Assembly: GCA_963422445.2 (NCBI GenBank)
Contig: OY729512.2
Location: 5,952,001 to 6,016,000, forward strand
Source of the DNA: G963422445 sp963422445
GTDB lineage: Bacteria; Pseudomonadota; Alphaproteobacteria; Thalassobaculales; Thalassobaculaceae
Reading direction: 5' to 3'
Length of the DNA stretch: 64,000 nt
Shown here: positions 37,902 through 47,470 of the stretch, one piece after another
Layout of the letters: each line of letters opens with the position of its first letter
Numbering within the stretch: position 1 is the first letter of the stretch
Program-made: the position numbers and the translations under genes
The notes under the pieces: generated by a model
The model's input: the letters and a program-made list of their open reading frames with translations, nothing else
What the model was told of the DNA's origin: nothing
Databases searched by the model: none

Positions 37902-39475
37902 ATACATACGATCCGGTCAGCCTCAAGATCCTCTGGGACCGGCTGGTTGCCATTGCCGATGAGCTGGTGCTCTCGCTTGTTCGGACATCGTTCTCGATGA
38001 ATGTCCGCGAGGGCTATGACCTTTCCTGCATGATCTTCGACGCTCGAGCCCGGCTGCTTGCCCAGGGCAGCTATTCCGTACCGTCCTTTACCGGCACAGC
38101 ACCGCGAACCATCGCTCACATGCTAAACGTCTTTCCGCCGGAAACCCTACGGCCCGGCGACATCGTCATGACCAATGATCCCTGGATGGGTACCGGACAT
38201 CTGTTCGACATCAATGTCATGCGCCCGGTGTTCAGAGGCGAGACTCTTGTCGGCTATACCATGAGTGTCACCCATCTGCCGGACATCGGCGGCAAGGGCA
38301 TGTCTTCCGATTGCACCGAGATCTACCACGAAGGTCTGCGGCTGCCGGTCTGCAAACTGCAGGATGGCGGCGTCCTCAATACCCTGCTGGTGGATGTGAT
38401 CCGGACGAATGTCCGGGTGCCGGAACAGACTATCGGCGATCTGATGGCCAATGTCGCTTGTAACGATGTCGGCGGCCGCGCTTTGCTGGAATTCATGGAC
38501 GACTATGGTCTCGAGGAGATCGAAAGCCTTTCGGATGCGGTCAATACCCATTCCGAAGCTGCCATCCGGGACCACATCGCCGCAATCCCGGATGGTATCT
38601 ATCGCAATTCCATTTGTATCGAAGGACCGGGACATCCCCTTCGCCTGACTGCAGCAATCAATGTCACCAGCACCGATGTCGCGATCGACTTCAGCGGGAC
38701 AGACGGCCCGGTCCGCGCGTCGATCAATGTTCCGCTCTGTTACACAATTGCCCAGTCCAACTATGTGATGAAATGTCTGACCATTCCCAATCTGCCGAAC
38801 AATGAAGGCACGCGACGTCCGATTGCAGTCACGGCGCCCGAGGACTGTGTACTCAACGCCCAGCCACCCTGGCCGACCGGCGGCCGCCATTCGGTCGGCC
38901 ATTTCGTGGTTCCGCTGTTGATGGGCGCAATGGCGCCAGCCCTCCCCGACCGGGTTCAGGCCGACGGCGCGATGATGAACGTCTTCAGTGTCCAGGGCCG
39001 GCACCGCGACGGCGAGGATATTTCGTCGCTGTTTTTTCTCGCCGGCGGCCTCGGCGCGATGCAGGGCCTCGACGGCCGTGCGGTAACGCCGGCGCCATCG
39101 AACATGACGGTGGTTCCGACTGAAATCTGGGAAAGCCGCACCACCATGACCGTTGAGGCGCGTGAAATTCTGTCGAACAGCGGTGGTGCCGGACAGTGGC
39201 GCGGCGGCGCGGGTCAAAAGGTCGTGTTCCGCAACGATACGGGGAATTTGCTGGAGATCGCCCTGATGGGTCAACGGACTGAATTCCCGGCCACGGGCCT
39301 GGCCGGAGGACGCGATGGTAGTCTCCGGCGCTATGAGGTCAATGGCGCAGTCGTCGACCCGAAAGCCCGGATCGAACTGTCGCCAGGAGATCGTATCGTC
39401 ATGCTGGAAGCTGGTGGCGGCGGTTACGGCGATCCCGCGAATCGCGCCGCGAACGCCATACAGGCCGACCGCTAG
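37898..39475 (+). CDS. hyuB: Hydantoinase/oxoprolinase subunit B (HyuB)
   Basis: The protein has 525 residues. Family blocks: DPVSLKILWDRLVAIADELV, SFSMNVREGYDLSCMIFDA, GDIVMTNDPWMGTGHLFDIN, HLPDIGGKG, VAIDFSGTDGPVRASINVPL, and the C-terminal GGGGYGDP. It pairs with HyuA for ATP-dependent amide-ring hydrolysis. Length is slightly below the usual 550-580, but all blocks including the glycine-rich end are present. The ATG overlaps the hyuA stop codon, indicating one transcript. Confidence 0.92.
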   Translation: MNTYDPVSLKILWDRLVAIADELVLSLVRTSFSMNVREGYDLSCMIFDARARLLAQGSYSVPSFTGTAPRTIAHMLNVFPPETLRPGDIVMTNDPWMGTGHLFDINVMRPVFRGETLVGYTMSVTHLPDIGGKGMSSDCTEIYHEGLRLPVCKLQDGGVLNTLLVDVIRTNVRVPEQTIGDLMANVACNDVGGRALLEFMDDYGLEEIESLSDAVNTHSEAAIRDHIAAIPDGIYRNSICIEGPGHPLRLTAAINVTSTDVAIDFSGTDGPVRASINVPLCYTIAQSNYVMKCLTIPNLPNNEGTRRPIAVTAPEDCVLNAQPPWPTGGRHSVGHFVVPLLMGAMAPALPDRVQADGAMMNVFSVQGRHRDGEDISSLFFLAGGLGAMQGLDGRAVTPAPSNMTVVPTEIWESRTTMTVEAREILSNSGGAGQWRGGAGQKVVFRNDTGNLLEIALMGQRTEFPATGLAGGRDGSLRRYEVNGAVVDPKARIELSPGDRIVMLEAGGGGYGDPANRAANAIQADR

Positions 39476-39934
39476 TCCGGACATGTCACTGAATCACCAC
39501 CAGCCGCAGTCTACCGCCATCAAGCTGGCTCGCCGCGACGCCGGATAGCGATCCCCAACCGTGTGGCTTGCCGTCAATGCGATCACGGTACGGACGCTCT
39601 GGGCCGATCACGGCACCATGCGGATTTCGGCGCCGGACTCGACGATGCGGGCATTCTGGAGGGCGCCGGCCTCCCGAAACATGATGAATTTGACAGGAGC
39701 CGACCTTGTTCAGACATCTCCCACTGACACCACCCGCGGCCGGGATCACGAAAGCATCCGGAGATCCCTGCATGACTTCAATAATCAGAATGACTTCTGA
39801 AGGTTCCGAGTTCTGATCATGTCCTGTTGGTTGCAAATGCCATATGACCCGGCCAGCAAGAGATTGCGGCGGAAGCTGGACAAACCCGTCCTCAAGACCT
39901 GTGGATCGCGCAATTGGCGTAGCGAGAGATCCTG
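39476..39934. other. Decayed region, no gene; possible IS5 end remnant
   Basis: No open frame here is convincing. At 39693-39713 the DNA AGCCGACCTTGTTCAGACA closely resembles the terminal repeat of the IS5 element at 25882-27063 (AGCCGACTTGTTCAGACA), differing by one extra C, and may be a solo end. Confidence 0.35.
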
Positions 39935-41730
39935 ATGACTGCCTACACGGACACTGAACTTGCCGCAGTGCTGTCGGGCGGTAAATCGCATCTGGCCGCC
40001 AGGAAACGCAGTGTATTCAGCAAGAAGAGCATTCGCCGGCAAGTCTGCGCTTTCGCAAACGATCTGCCGGATACCGGCACACTAGCAGATTGATTTCAAC
40101 GTTTGGACCCTTCTTTTTCTTGCGGCGATGATGGTATCGGGATCGGCGGTCCAGACGAAGGGCTTGGCTTCGGTGGTGTTGTGTTCGTCGATGACGCGGC
40201 GGATGGCGTCCTGGAGGTCGCGTACGGAGCGGCAGACGCCGTATTTGAGACGGCGTCGTGTCAGCTTGGCGAAGACGCCTTCGAGCGCGTTCAGCCACGT
40301 GCTCAAGGTGGGGTGACGTGGAAGGTCGAGCGCGGATGGCGTGCGAGCTAGACCTGGACGTCCTTGTGCTTGTGAGTGGCGTCGTTGTCGAGGATGGCAT
40401 GGACCGGGACGCCGGCGGGTATCGTGCGCGCGATGCGGTTGAGGCATCTCGGGAACGCCTGGTGGCGATGCCGACTGGCGTGCTGGCCGATGACCGTGCC
40501 GTCGAGCACGGTCAGGGCGGCAAACAGCGTCGTCGTGCCGTTGCGCCTGGAATCATGTGTCATGGTAGCGCCGCGGCCTTTCTTCAGCGGCAGGCCGGGC
40601 TGTGTGCGGTCAAGTGCCTGACTGTGCGACGTGTCATCGATCGACAGCACGACCGCGTGAGCCGGCGGCGCAACAGAGAGGCCGACGATGTCGGTCAGCG
40701 TCTCGAGGCAGGCGGGATCGTTCGAAAGCGTGAACGGCCGCCAGCGCTGTGGCATCAGGCCATGCGCCTGCCAGACCGCCCAGACCCTCGAAGCGGCACC
40801 CCCACAGCCTTCGCCATCGCCCGCAGAGTCCAGTGGGTCGCCGCATGAGGCGGCGAGGTGTGGGTCAACCCGACGATCTTCGCCACCGGCTCAGGAGCCA
40901 GAGGCGTCTTGCCCGGCGGACGCGTCTTGTCCCGCAGAAGTCCGTCCACACCCTCTTCCATAGAAGCGGTCCTGCCAGCGCCAGACACTGTTCTTCGCCT
41001 TGCCGGTCTCTCTCATGATGGCCATCCTGCCGAGCCCATCGTCGCTCAGAAGAACGATGCGCGCCCGCCAGACATGCGTCTGCGGGCTCTTCGGGTCCGG
41101 GACAACCGTTTCAAGGCGACGCCGGTCGCCCGAAGTGAGCATGAATGAAACACCAGGGCGCATCTTGCAGACCTCCGGGATCGATAAATCAGAAGAACAC
41201 AATAATGGATATACCTGTAACGATCAATCCAGTAGTGTATGTGTACAGTTTCTGCGTCTTGACGGATACAAGGTCACTGATCCGGTCCTGAACTGGAAGT
41301 TGAACGGCAATCTTGCCAATGTCCCGGGATCTCTCGACGACCTTTTGCGGCAAAATATTGCGTCGCGCACCGTGATCGCAGAAACGGACACCGAGGTCAT
41401 TCAGCCGGATTATTCCGTTGCTGCCCTCCAGCAGCTCACGCGCAATGCGGCGATGCACCGGAGCTACGACAGAACCAACGCTCCGGCCACATGCACTGGT
41501 ATAGCGACCGCATTGAAATCATGATCCCGTGTGGACTCTTCGGCCAGGTCACGGGAGAAAATTCTGGACAGGGGCGAACCGATTACCACAACCCGCTTTT
41601 GGCCAAGATCATGCATAACCTGGGTTTTGCGCAACGCTTTGGCCTTGGCATTCCAATGGCGCGCGCTGAACTGGAAAAGAACGGAAATCCGCCCCTGCAT
41701 TCGACTTTCAACCGGCACAAGTTGCGGTAA
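39935..41730 (+). pseudogene. AlbA_2/Schlafen-type ATP-binding regulator, split by IS630
   Basis: The N-terminal piece 39935-40084 reads MTAYTDTELAAVLSGGKSHL, RKRSVFSKKSIRRQVCAFAN and DLPDTGT, as in AlbA_2-domain proteins. After the IS630 copy the C-terminal piece (41237-41730) has VCVQFLRLDGYKVTDPVLNW, DYSVAALQQLTRNAAMHRSY and, after a frameshift near 41495, WYSDRIEIMIPCGLFGQVTG and HNLGFAQRFGLGIPMARAEL, the GHKL-like region typical of these regulators. About 150-200 residues expected between the pieces are missing, so a deletion accompanied or preceded the insertion. Confidence 0.68.
40085..41232 (-). mobile_element. IS630-family element with TA duplication, multiply frameshifted
   Basis: The ends are CTAGCAGATTGATTTCAACG at the left edge and (reversed) CTACTGGATTGATCG at the right edge, with TA at 40083-40084 and 41233-41234. 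The transposase starts near 41163 (MRPGVSFMLTSGDRR). It shows the same shift at RWQDRFYGR/MEEGVDG as the copy at 19876, plus further shifts near 40790 and 40340. It ends with VHAILDNDATHKHKD and NTTEAKPFVWTADPD. Confidence 0.85.
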
Positions 41731-41873
41731 CCGTATGGGATGCCACATGAAAACCTTCGCATTCTTCAACAACGGAGCATCCGTGTTTGCAGTCAACCCG
41801 GACTCGGGGGTTGAAGGCGGTCTACCGATATTTCATCCAGCGACGTTAACTGATTTCTCCACAGGCCCGACAA

Positions 41874-43060
41874 TCATGCAGTGATCGGAGTGGGAGCGGA
41901 CGGCGCCCCCTCGCGGTCCTCGCGCACGAGCACGTTGGCGAGGATGATGAGCTTGCGCATGACGGCCACCACCGCAACCTTGTGCGGCTTGCCCTCTTCG
42001 GTCAGGCGCTGGTAGAGCTGCTTCATCTCGACGTTGTACAAGCTGGCTGTCATCGCGGCCATGAAGAGGACGTTTCGAGGCACGGCTCGGCCACCCTTGC
42101 AGTATCGCTTCCCGACCCTCTTTCCACTGTCGTCCGGGAAGGGGGCGACACCCACCAGGGAGGCGGCCTGGCGGCGACCGAGGGTGCCGAGCTCCGGCAT
42201 CTCGGCACAGAGCACGGCGGCGGTGACGGGGCCGATGCCGGGTATCGAGCGCAGAATGCGGTCGCGCCGAGCATGCTCGGGATCGTCGACGATGACGACG
42301 CGGGTCGCGGCCTCGAGTCGGCTGATCTCTCGATTGATGTCGTCGACCAACTGCTTGAACGCAGCGACGGTTTCCGGCGTCTCGTATTCCTTGATGGAGT
42401 TGGAGAGCGCGGTCTTGGTCTTGACCAACTGTGCACGCGCCCGGGCGCGGTCGCCGAGCCGGACGTGAGCGCCGCTGCGTGGCGGCGTCGCATCCGGGTC
42501 CATCGCCTGGCCAAGGCGTGCCAGCATGGCCGCATCGATGGGGTCGGTCTTCGCCAGTTGGCCGAGGGCCTAGGCGAAACGCCGAGCCTGTAGCGGGCTG
42601 ACCACGGCGACACGGAGGCCTGCATCGTCGAGGCTGATGTGCACCGGCCTGTGATAGCGCCCCGTGGCCTCGACTACGACGAGCTCGACCTTCGCCTTGT
42701 GCAGCATCTTGCGAAGGCCGCGGCGGCCGCCGGCGTCGTTCTGGAACTGCCGCGCCTCGCCCGAAGGGGCGATGTGGACGTCGAGAGTGGCCTTGCTGAC
42801 ATCGATTCCGGCGACTACCTTTTCTTGGTTCATGTCCCGTGACTCCTGTCCTTGCAACTCAATCCGGGTCTCACACCCACGCATCCGTTCAGGACACACG
42901 GAACGAACAAGGGATGAGCCGACCAAGCTCCGCTGCGGATCCGTGTCCTTGGCGCGTAGACGGTCCGACTCATCCCCGCGGGGAAAGCGGCCGCTTTCCC
43001 CGCACTGCTTTTCCATCTAACGACGGAGCCGCAGCAGTCCCAAACCGTACTCAGTGACTG
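41874..43060 (-). mobile_element. IS110-family element, transposase with one amber codon
   Basis: The transposase runs from ATG 42833 (MNQEKVVAGIDVSKATLDVH) to 41874, 319 codons in one frame with an in-frame TAG at 42570-42572 between LQARRFA and ALGQLAKTDPIDAAML. The DEDD residues lie in GIDVSKATLD, VVEATGRYHRPV and KTDPIDAAMLARL. The C-terminal domain has LRSIPGIGPVTAAVLCAEMP, RRQAASLVGVAPFPDDSGKR and the serine region NVLFMAAMTAS. About 230 bases of noncoding DNA precede the gene, including a 26-bp palindrome. Outer limits are approximate because IS110 elements lack inverted ends. Confidence 0.8.
42978..43003. repeat. Perfect 26-bp palindrome upstream of the IS110 transposase
   Basis: The sequence around the centre at 42990/42991 is a perfect palindrome: 13 bases, GCGGGGAAAGCGG, followed by their reverse complement. 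It lies about 150 bases upstream of the transposase start, in the noncoding end of the IS110 element. As RNA it would form a stable stem. It could belong to a structured guide RNA or be an end-recognition feature. Confidence 0.7.
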
Positions 43061-44060
43061 GGCCATGGCATGGCGTTGGTCGCCGAAAAGCGGCAGTTTT
43101 CCACAAAATTCGCGGCCACAACAACTGTAGATAACCCTTTGTTCAAAGGGGCTAAGGCGGGTCATACAAGGCGTCAGCAAGACCTCTCTCGTTTTCTATC
43201 TTGCCTGGATGTATGCCGATCTCGGACTGACCGTCGTCGCCGCAGATCTCGACCCGCAGGCCAATCTTACCAGCATCTTTCTTGAGGAACACCGGCTAGA
43301 ATATCCATGGGGCGACGACGGTCCGGAGCAAACGGTGTCCGCGGCTCTCCAACCTCTGCTCGATGGGACCGGAGACATTGGATCACCCCATATCAAGGAT
43401 GCGGCACCAAGCATCGGACTGATCGTCGGAAACCTCGCGCTCTCGGCCACCGAAGATCATCTATCGAGTCAATGGCCGGACAGTCTTGATCGTTAACCAC
43501 GCGCATCCCGTGTCCTTTCAGCCCTATGGCGCATTTTCCAAAAGGCAGCGAACGAGATTGAGGCAGACCTCGTGCTGTTGGATGTCGGCCCGAATCCTGT
43601 CCCCTTCAACAGAGCCATGCTGATTGCGGCCGATCACATTGTCGTGCCCCTTGCCCCGGATCTCCATTTTCTTCAAGCCTTGAAGACTCTTGGCCCGATC
43701 CTACGCCGCTGGCGAGAAAAATGGAAAGAAAGACGCGAACACAACCTGGTTTTAGGTCTTGATGTTCCCGAAGGGGCCATGGACCCTGTTGGCTACATCA
43801 TCATACAGCACGCCATTCGTCCTGACCGGCCCGTTAAGCCTATGCACGCTGGATGAATCGCATACTTGACATCTATCACGAGGCTGTCACCCACGATCCA
43901 CTTACGGAAGACATGACGGCGGACCAAGATCCTCATTTGCCTGACGACCCTGAAATATTTCCGTAGTCTCATGCCATTGGCCAAAGAAGCCCGCAAACCG
44001 ATGTTTTTCCTGAAGCCGGATGACGGCGCGCTTGGTGACGGAAAATGCGCTCCTGACAGC

Positions 44061-44387
44061 AGTCAATGTCATAGACATCGTGGCAGAAGATCGGCCGGTA
44101 GCATGACAGACAGTCTGGTCCATCGGTAACGTGCCAGAGACTGCGCAACGCGGCCGGTCTCCCCGCCGTTCCGCTTCCCCTGTTACGGGAATTGACAATC
44201 GTCAACCCGGGAAACCCGGCACGCCATCTCGGCGCAAGTTCCGTGAGACAGGAGACCAAGGTTTCAACGATGGTCGAAAATGGATACTATTCTGTTGATC
44301 GGCTGCCGTCTGCCGGTTTCTGCGACGCAGGTGATGGAAACGCAGGATTACGCCGCAGACTTGAATTCAAATTGTGGGAGATCATTC
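44061..44387. other. No gene recognised; leader of the second TRAP operon
   Basis: Only short overlapping frames occur. GGGAG at 44375-44379 is the ribosome site for the dctP that follows. Promoter elements could not be picked out with confidence. Confidence 0.45.
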
Positions 44388-45374
44388 ATGTTCAGTATAC
44401 GCCGCCTCAAACTCGTGTTTGCGGCCATGGCCGTCCTCATCGCGACAAGCGTCACAACGACGTTTGCAGCAGAAGTGACCCTGAAAGCAGCAAGCTGCTT
44501 TCCAATCGGCAGCCCGCCGGGCAAACCGTTCGAGGCGCTGGTCAAGGCAGTCAACGAACAAGGCGCGGGCGTCATAAACCTGGAGATGGTCGGTGGCGCT
44601 CCCGCCATCGGCAGCCCCTTCACGCTGACACAGAAAATGGCGCGGGGCGCCTATGACGTCGTCGGATGTACGGAAGCCTATTTTGGAAATGTCATACCCG
44701 AAGGTGCTGCCCTGCGCCTGTCGGAGCGGACCTATGCCGAACTCCGCGAGAATGGCGGGATCGACTATATGCAGGATCTGTTCGCCGCCAAGAACCTGCG
44801 CTTTCTCGCCCGCCATCACGATTTCGGCCCGTTCTTCCTGTGGTTGAACAAGCCAATCACCGAAGTCGATCTGAGCGGCTTGCACCTGCGCGTCTCGCCG
44901 GTCTACACAGCCTTCTTCAAATCCCTTGGCGCCACGGTGCAAACCTCGAATATCGCGCAAGTCTATACCTATATGGAAAACAATACGGTCCAAGGCTATG
45001 GCTGGCCGGCTCTGGGTTGGGTTCCAAGCTGGATCAAGGTCACGAAATACCGGGTTGAGCCGGGATTCTACAATGCCACCTTGCATACCCTGGTCAATCT
45101 GACAACCTGGAACCGTCTGACCGCGAAACAGAAGGACCTCCTCGAGAGCGTTGCCACCGGGTTCGAAAGCAGGGGCGAAACGACCGGCCCGCAGTTCCTG
45201 GCGGCCATGAAGAAGCAAAAGGACTGGATGGCAAGCGAAGGCATGAAAACGATCAGTTTTGAAGGCGCCGAAGCAGACGCGTGGCTTGCCGCCGCGACAT
45301 CCGCCGCATGGCGTGAAGTCCGCGAGCGCAGCCCGGAGCACGGGCCAGCGTTGCAGAAGCTGTTCACCAGATAA
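44388..45374 (+). CDS. dctP: TRAP transporter substrate-binding protein DctP (second system)
   Basis: The protein has 328 residues with a Sec signal peptide (MFSIRRLKLVFAAMAVLIAT, cleavage near TTFAAEV). The start at 44388 was chosen for the GGGAG 8 bases upstream and the signal; the frame extends 36 codons further upstream. Receptor blocks include TLKAASCFPIGSPPGKPFEA, DLSGLHLRVSPVYTAFFKSL, ENNTVQGYGWPALGWVPSW and YRVEPGFYNATLHTLVNL. It is clearly diverged from the first DctP in this window, so the substrate is probably different. It heads a dctPQM operon. Confidence 0.9.
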   Translation: MFSIRRLKLVFAAMAVLIATSVTTTFAAEVTLKAASCFPIGSPPGKPFEALVKAVNEQGAGVINLEMVGGAPAIGSPFTLTQKMARGAYDVVGCTEAYFGNVIPEGAALRLSERTYAELRENGGIDYMQDLFAAKNLRFLARHHDFGPFFLWLNKPITEVDLSGLHLRVSPVYTAFFKSLGATVQTSNIAQVYTYMENNTVQGYGWPALGWVPSWIKVTKYRVEPGFYNATLHTLVNLTTWNRLTAKQKDLLESVATGFESRGETTGPQFLAAMKKQKDWMASEGMKTISFEGAEADAWLAAATSAAWREVRERSPEHGPALQKLFTR

Positions 45375-45436
45375 CGTTGCTTGCGGGGGCCAGGACGCCA
45401 TGCCGGCGAACCGGCCCCTCCCGGCACGTTCATGTC

Positions 45437-45988
45437 ATGACCATGACGGTCCAAAGCATGCCCCAGTGCCTCGATACTGTCGAAAACGGCTTCAACCGGC
45501 TCAATCTCGCGCTCGCGGCCGTTGCCGCCATTTTGATCGGCCTGATCACTGTCCTGATCCCGCTGAATCTTGTCCTGGTCAGCCTGCGATGGGGGAGCAT
45601 GTGGTGGCTCTATGAAGCCGTCGAATATGCCCTGTATGTCGGCGTCTTCATCGGTGCACCCCGTGTTCTGCACCTTGGGGCGCATGTCCGGGTCGATGTC
45701 CTGGTCTCGGCACTGCCGCCGGCCGTCGCGATCCGCCTGGAACAGGCCGTTGACGCCTTCGCGGCACTGCTATGTCTGACGCTCTGTTACTATGGAACCC
45801 GGGCAGCATTGTCCGAATTCGACTACGGAACACTTCCCGACAAGGATCTGCGTATCGACAACTGGTACATGCTAACGGTGTTCGCGGCCTCGTTCCTCTT
45901 GCTTGCGATTGAATTCCTGTTTCGGATCCGCCGCGCCAGCCGCACTGGCGATGATGACGGCGGCATCCCGGTCAGCCCCGGTCTGTAG
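45437..45988 (+). CDS. dctQ: TRAP transporter small permease DctQ (second system)
   Basis: The protein has 183 residues with four hydrophobic segments at about 25-50, 60-80, 100-120 and 140-160, and the family motif HLGAHVRVDVLVSALP after the second. ATG 45437 is 62 bases after dctP; ATGs two and eight codons later are alternatives. The stop TAG (45986-45988) is followed after two bases by the TTG start of dctM, so the subunits are made from one transcript. Confidence 0.88.
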   Translation: MTMTVQSMPQCLDTVENGFNRLNLALAAVAAILIGLITVLIPLNLVLVSLRWGSMWWLYEAVEYALYVGVFIGAPRVLHLGAHVRVDVLVSALPPAVAIRLEQAVDAFAALLCLTLCYYGTRAALSEFDYGTLPDKDLRIDNWYMLTVFAASFLLLAIEFLFRIRRASRTGDDDGGIPVSPGL

Positions 45989-45990
45989 CC

Positions 45991-47436
45991 TTGGAGTGGT
46001 ACTACGCCTTCACCCTGCTTCTGGGGAGCGTGTGCCTGCTGATGTTCCTCGGCCTGCCGGTCGCGTTCGCATTCATCGCCGCCAATGTCCTCGGCACCTA
46101 TCTGTTCGTCAATGGCGATATCGGCCTGGAATTCATGCCTATGGAATTCCACAACGCCATCAAGTTCACTCTGACGCCGATCGCCTTGTTCCTGCTCATG
46201 GGCGAAATCCTGTTGCAGACCGGCATAGCCTTCAAGGCGATTGGTGCGGTCGATCGACTCATTGCGCGAGTGCCCGGCCGCCTCTCCGTCGTGTCAATCG
46301 TTGGCGGCACGGTGTTTTCCTCGCTGTCAGGATCCACCATCGCCAACACCGCGATTCTCGGTTCCGTCCTGCTTCCGGACATGATCAAGCGCGGTTATCA
46401 GCCAGCCATTGCCATGGGACCGATCATGGCCGTCGGCGGTATCGCCATGCTGATTCCACCGTCGGCGCTTGCCGTGCTGCTGGCCAGCCTAGCCGAGCAA
46501 TCCGTTGCGAAACTGCTGATTGCCGGAATCGTGCCGGGGATCCTGATGGCGTTGCTGTTCTTCATCTATGTCGTGGGCCGCTGCAGCCTGAACCCGGCGC
46601 TAGCACCAGCCTACATCCCGGATCACGGTGACCTTGATCAGGCCGTAACGATATCGATCAACTGCCGTGGCCGGCAGATTGTCAACGCTCGTTACGATGG
46701 CCAGTGGCGATCCGGCATCAATCGCGTCTTGCCATTCCTGTTTTACATCCTGCCATTGCTGGTGATCTTCGTGGTCGTGGTTGGCACGATATTTTTCAAG
46801 ATCGCTGCGCCGACCGAAGCCGCTGCGCTCGGTTGCCTCGCCGCGCTGGCAATCTGCTACTTCTTCCGTTTGTTCCGCACCGTGATCCGGATTTCGGGAA
46901 TTGAAGGCGCCGACTTCACCTGGCGCGCCATTGCCCGGGCCTTGATGGATACGACGAAGATCAACGTGATGATCATGTTCATCATCGCCGGTTCTCTGAT
47001 CTTCAGCCAGGCTCTCGCCAATTCCGGTGCGACCGAAGGCCTACTGAATCAGGTCACACAAATGCAGTTGACACCGTTGACGGTCGTCATCGCGATGATG
47101 GCAATCCTGTTGTTTCTTGGCGCCTTCATGGATCAGGTCAGCATGTTGTTGCTGACACTGCCATTCTTTCTGTTGGGATCGCATTCGTTGCAGGTCGCCT
47201 TCAATATCGATGCGATATGGCTGATGGTGCTGATGCTGATAACAATGGAAATCAGCTTGTTGACACCGCCATTCGGCCTGCTGCTCTATGTCATGAAGGC
47301 AATGGCGCCCGCCGGCATCACAATTATCCAGGTCGTGACCTCGGCCCTGCCCTTCATCCTGATCGAACTGTTTGTACTGGCACTGCTGATCTGGCTGCCG
47401 GAACTCGCAACCTGGCTACCTGGACAGGTGAAGTAA
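45991..47436 (+). CDS. dctM: TRAP transporter large permease DctM (second system)
   Basis: The protein has 481 residues with a TTG start two bases after the dctQ stop. It has about 12 membrane helices and DctM blocks: MFLGLPVAFAFIAANVLGTY, SLSGSTIANTAILGSVLLPD, IMAVGGIAMLIPPSALAVLL, GAFMDQVSMLLLTLPFF and LTPPFGLLLYVMKAMAP. An unusual hydrophilic loop near residues 205-245 (DHGDLDQAVTISINCRGRQI) separates the two halves and is longer than in most DctM proteins. It converges on rpoD with a 34-base gap. Confidence 0.9.
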   Translation: MEWYYAFTLLLGSVCLLMFLGLPVAFAFIAANVLGTYLFVNGDIGLEFMPMEFHNAIKFTLTPIALFLLMGEILLQTGIAFKAIGAVDRLIARVPGRLSVVSIVGGTVFSSLSGSTIANTAILGSVLLPDMIKRGYQPAIAMGPIMAVGGIAMLIPPSALAVLLASLAEQSVAKLLIAGIVPGILMALLFFIYVVGRCSLNPALAPAYIPDHGDLDQAVTISINCRGRQIVNARYDGQWRSGINRVLPFLFYILPLLVIFVVVVGTIFFKIAAPTEAAALGCLAALAICYFFRLFRTVIRISGIEGADFTWRAIARALMDTTKINVMIMFIIAGSLIFSQALANSGATEGLLNQVTQMQLTPLTVVIAMMAILLFLGAFMDQVSMLLLTLPFFLLGSHSLQVAFNIDAIWLMVLMLITMEISLLTPPFGLLLYVMKAMAPAGITIIQVVTSALPFILIELFVLALLIWLPELATWLPGQVK

Positions 47437-47470
47437 TCTGGCACCGCATTGCTGCGCCGGATCGTTCGGT

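Larger units (their letters stand above)
41747..44060 (+). pseudogene. ParA-like ATPase interrupted by IS110, frameshifted
   Basis: The start MKTFAFFNN (ATG 41747) is cut at about 41773. The gene resumes near 43167 as QGVSKTSLVFYLAWMYADLG, LTVVAADLDPQANLTSIFLE: a deviant Walker A (GVSKT, normally GGVGKT) followed by the ParA DxD switch. A stop or frame change at 43494 precedes FQKAANEIEADLVLLDVGPN, IAADHIVVPLAPDLHFLQAL and DPVGYIIIQHAI. A further shift near 43850 leads to ARWMNRILDIYHEAVTHDP and MPLAKEARKPMFFLKPDDGA. It resembles stand-alone ParA-family ATPases near integrated elements. Confidence 0.72.

Noticed and set aside
38147..39484. Long minus-strand frame opposite hyuB.
   Set aside because: The plus strand has strong HyuB blocks; the antisense frame is a codon-bias shadow.
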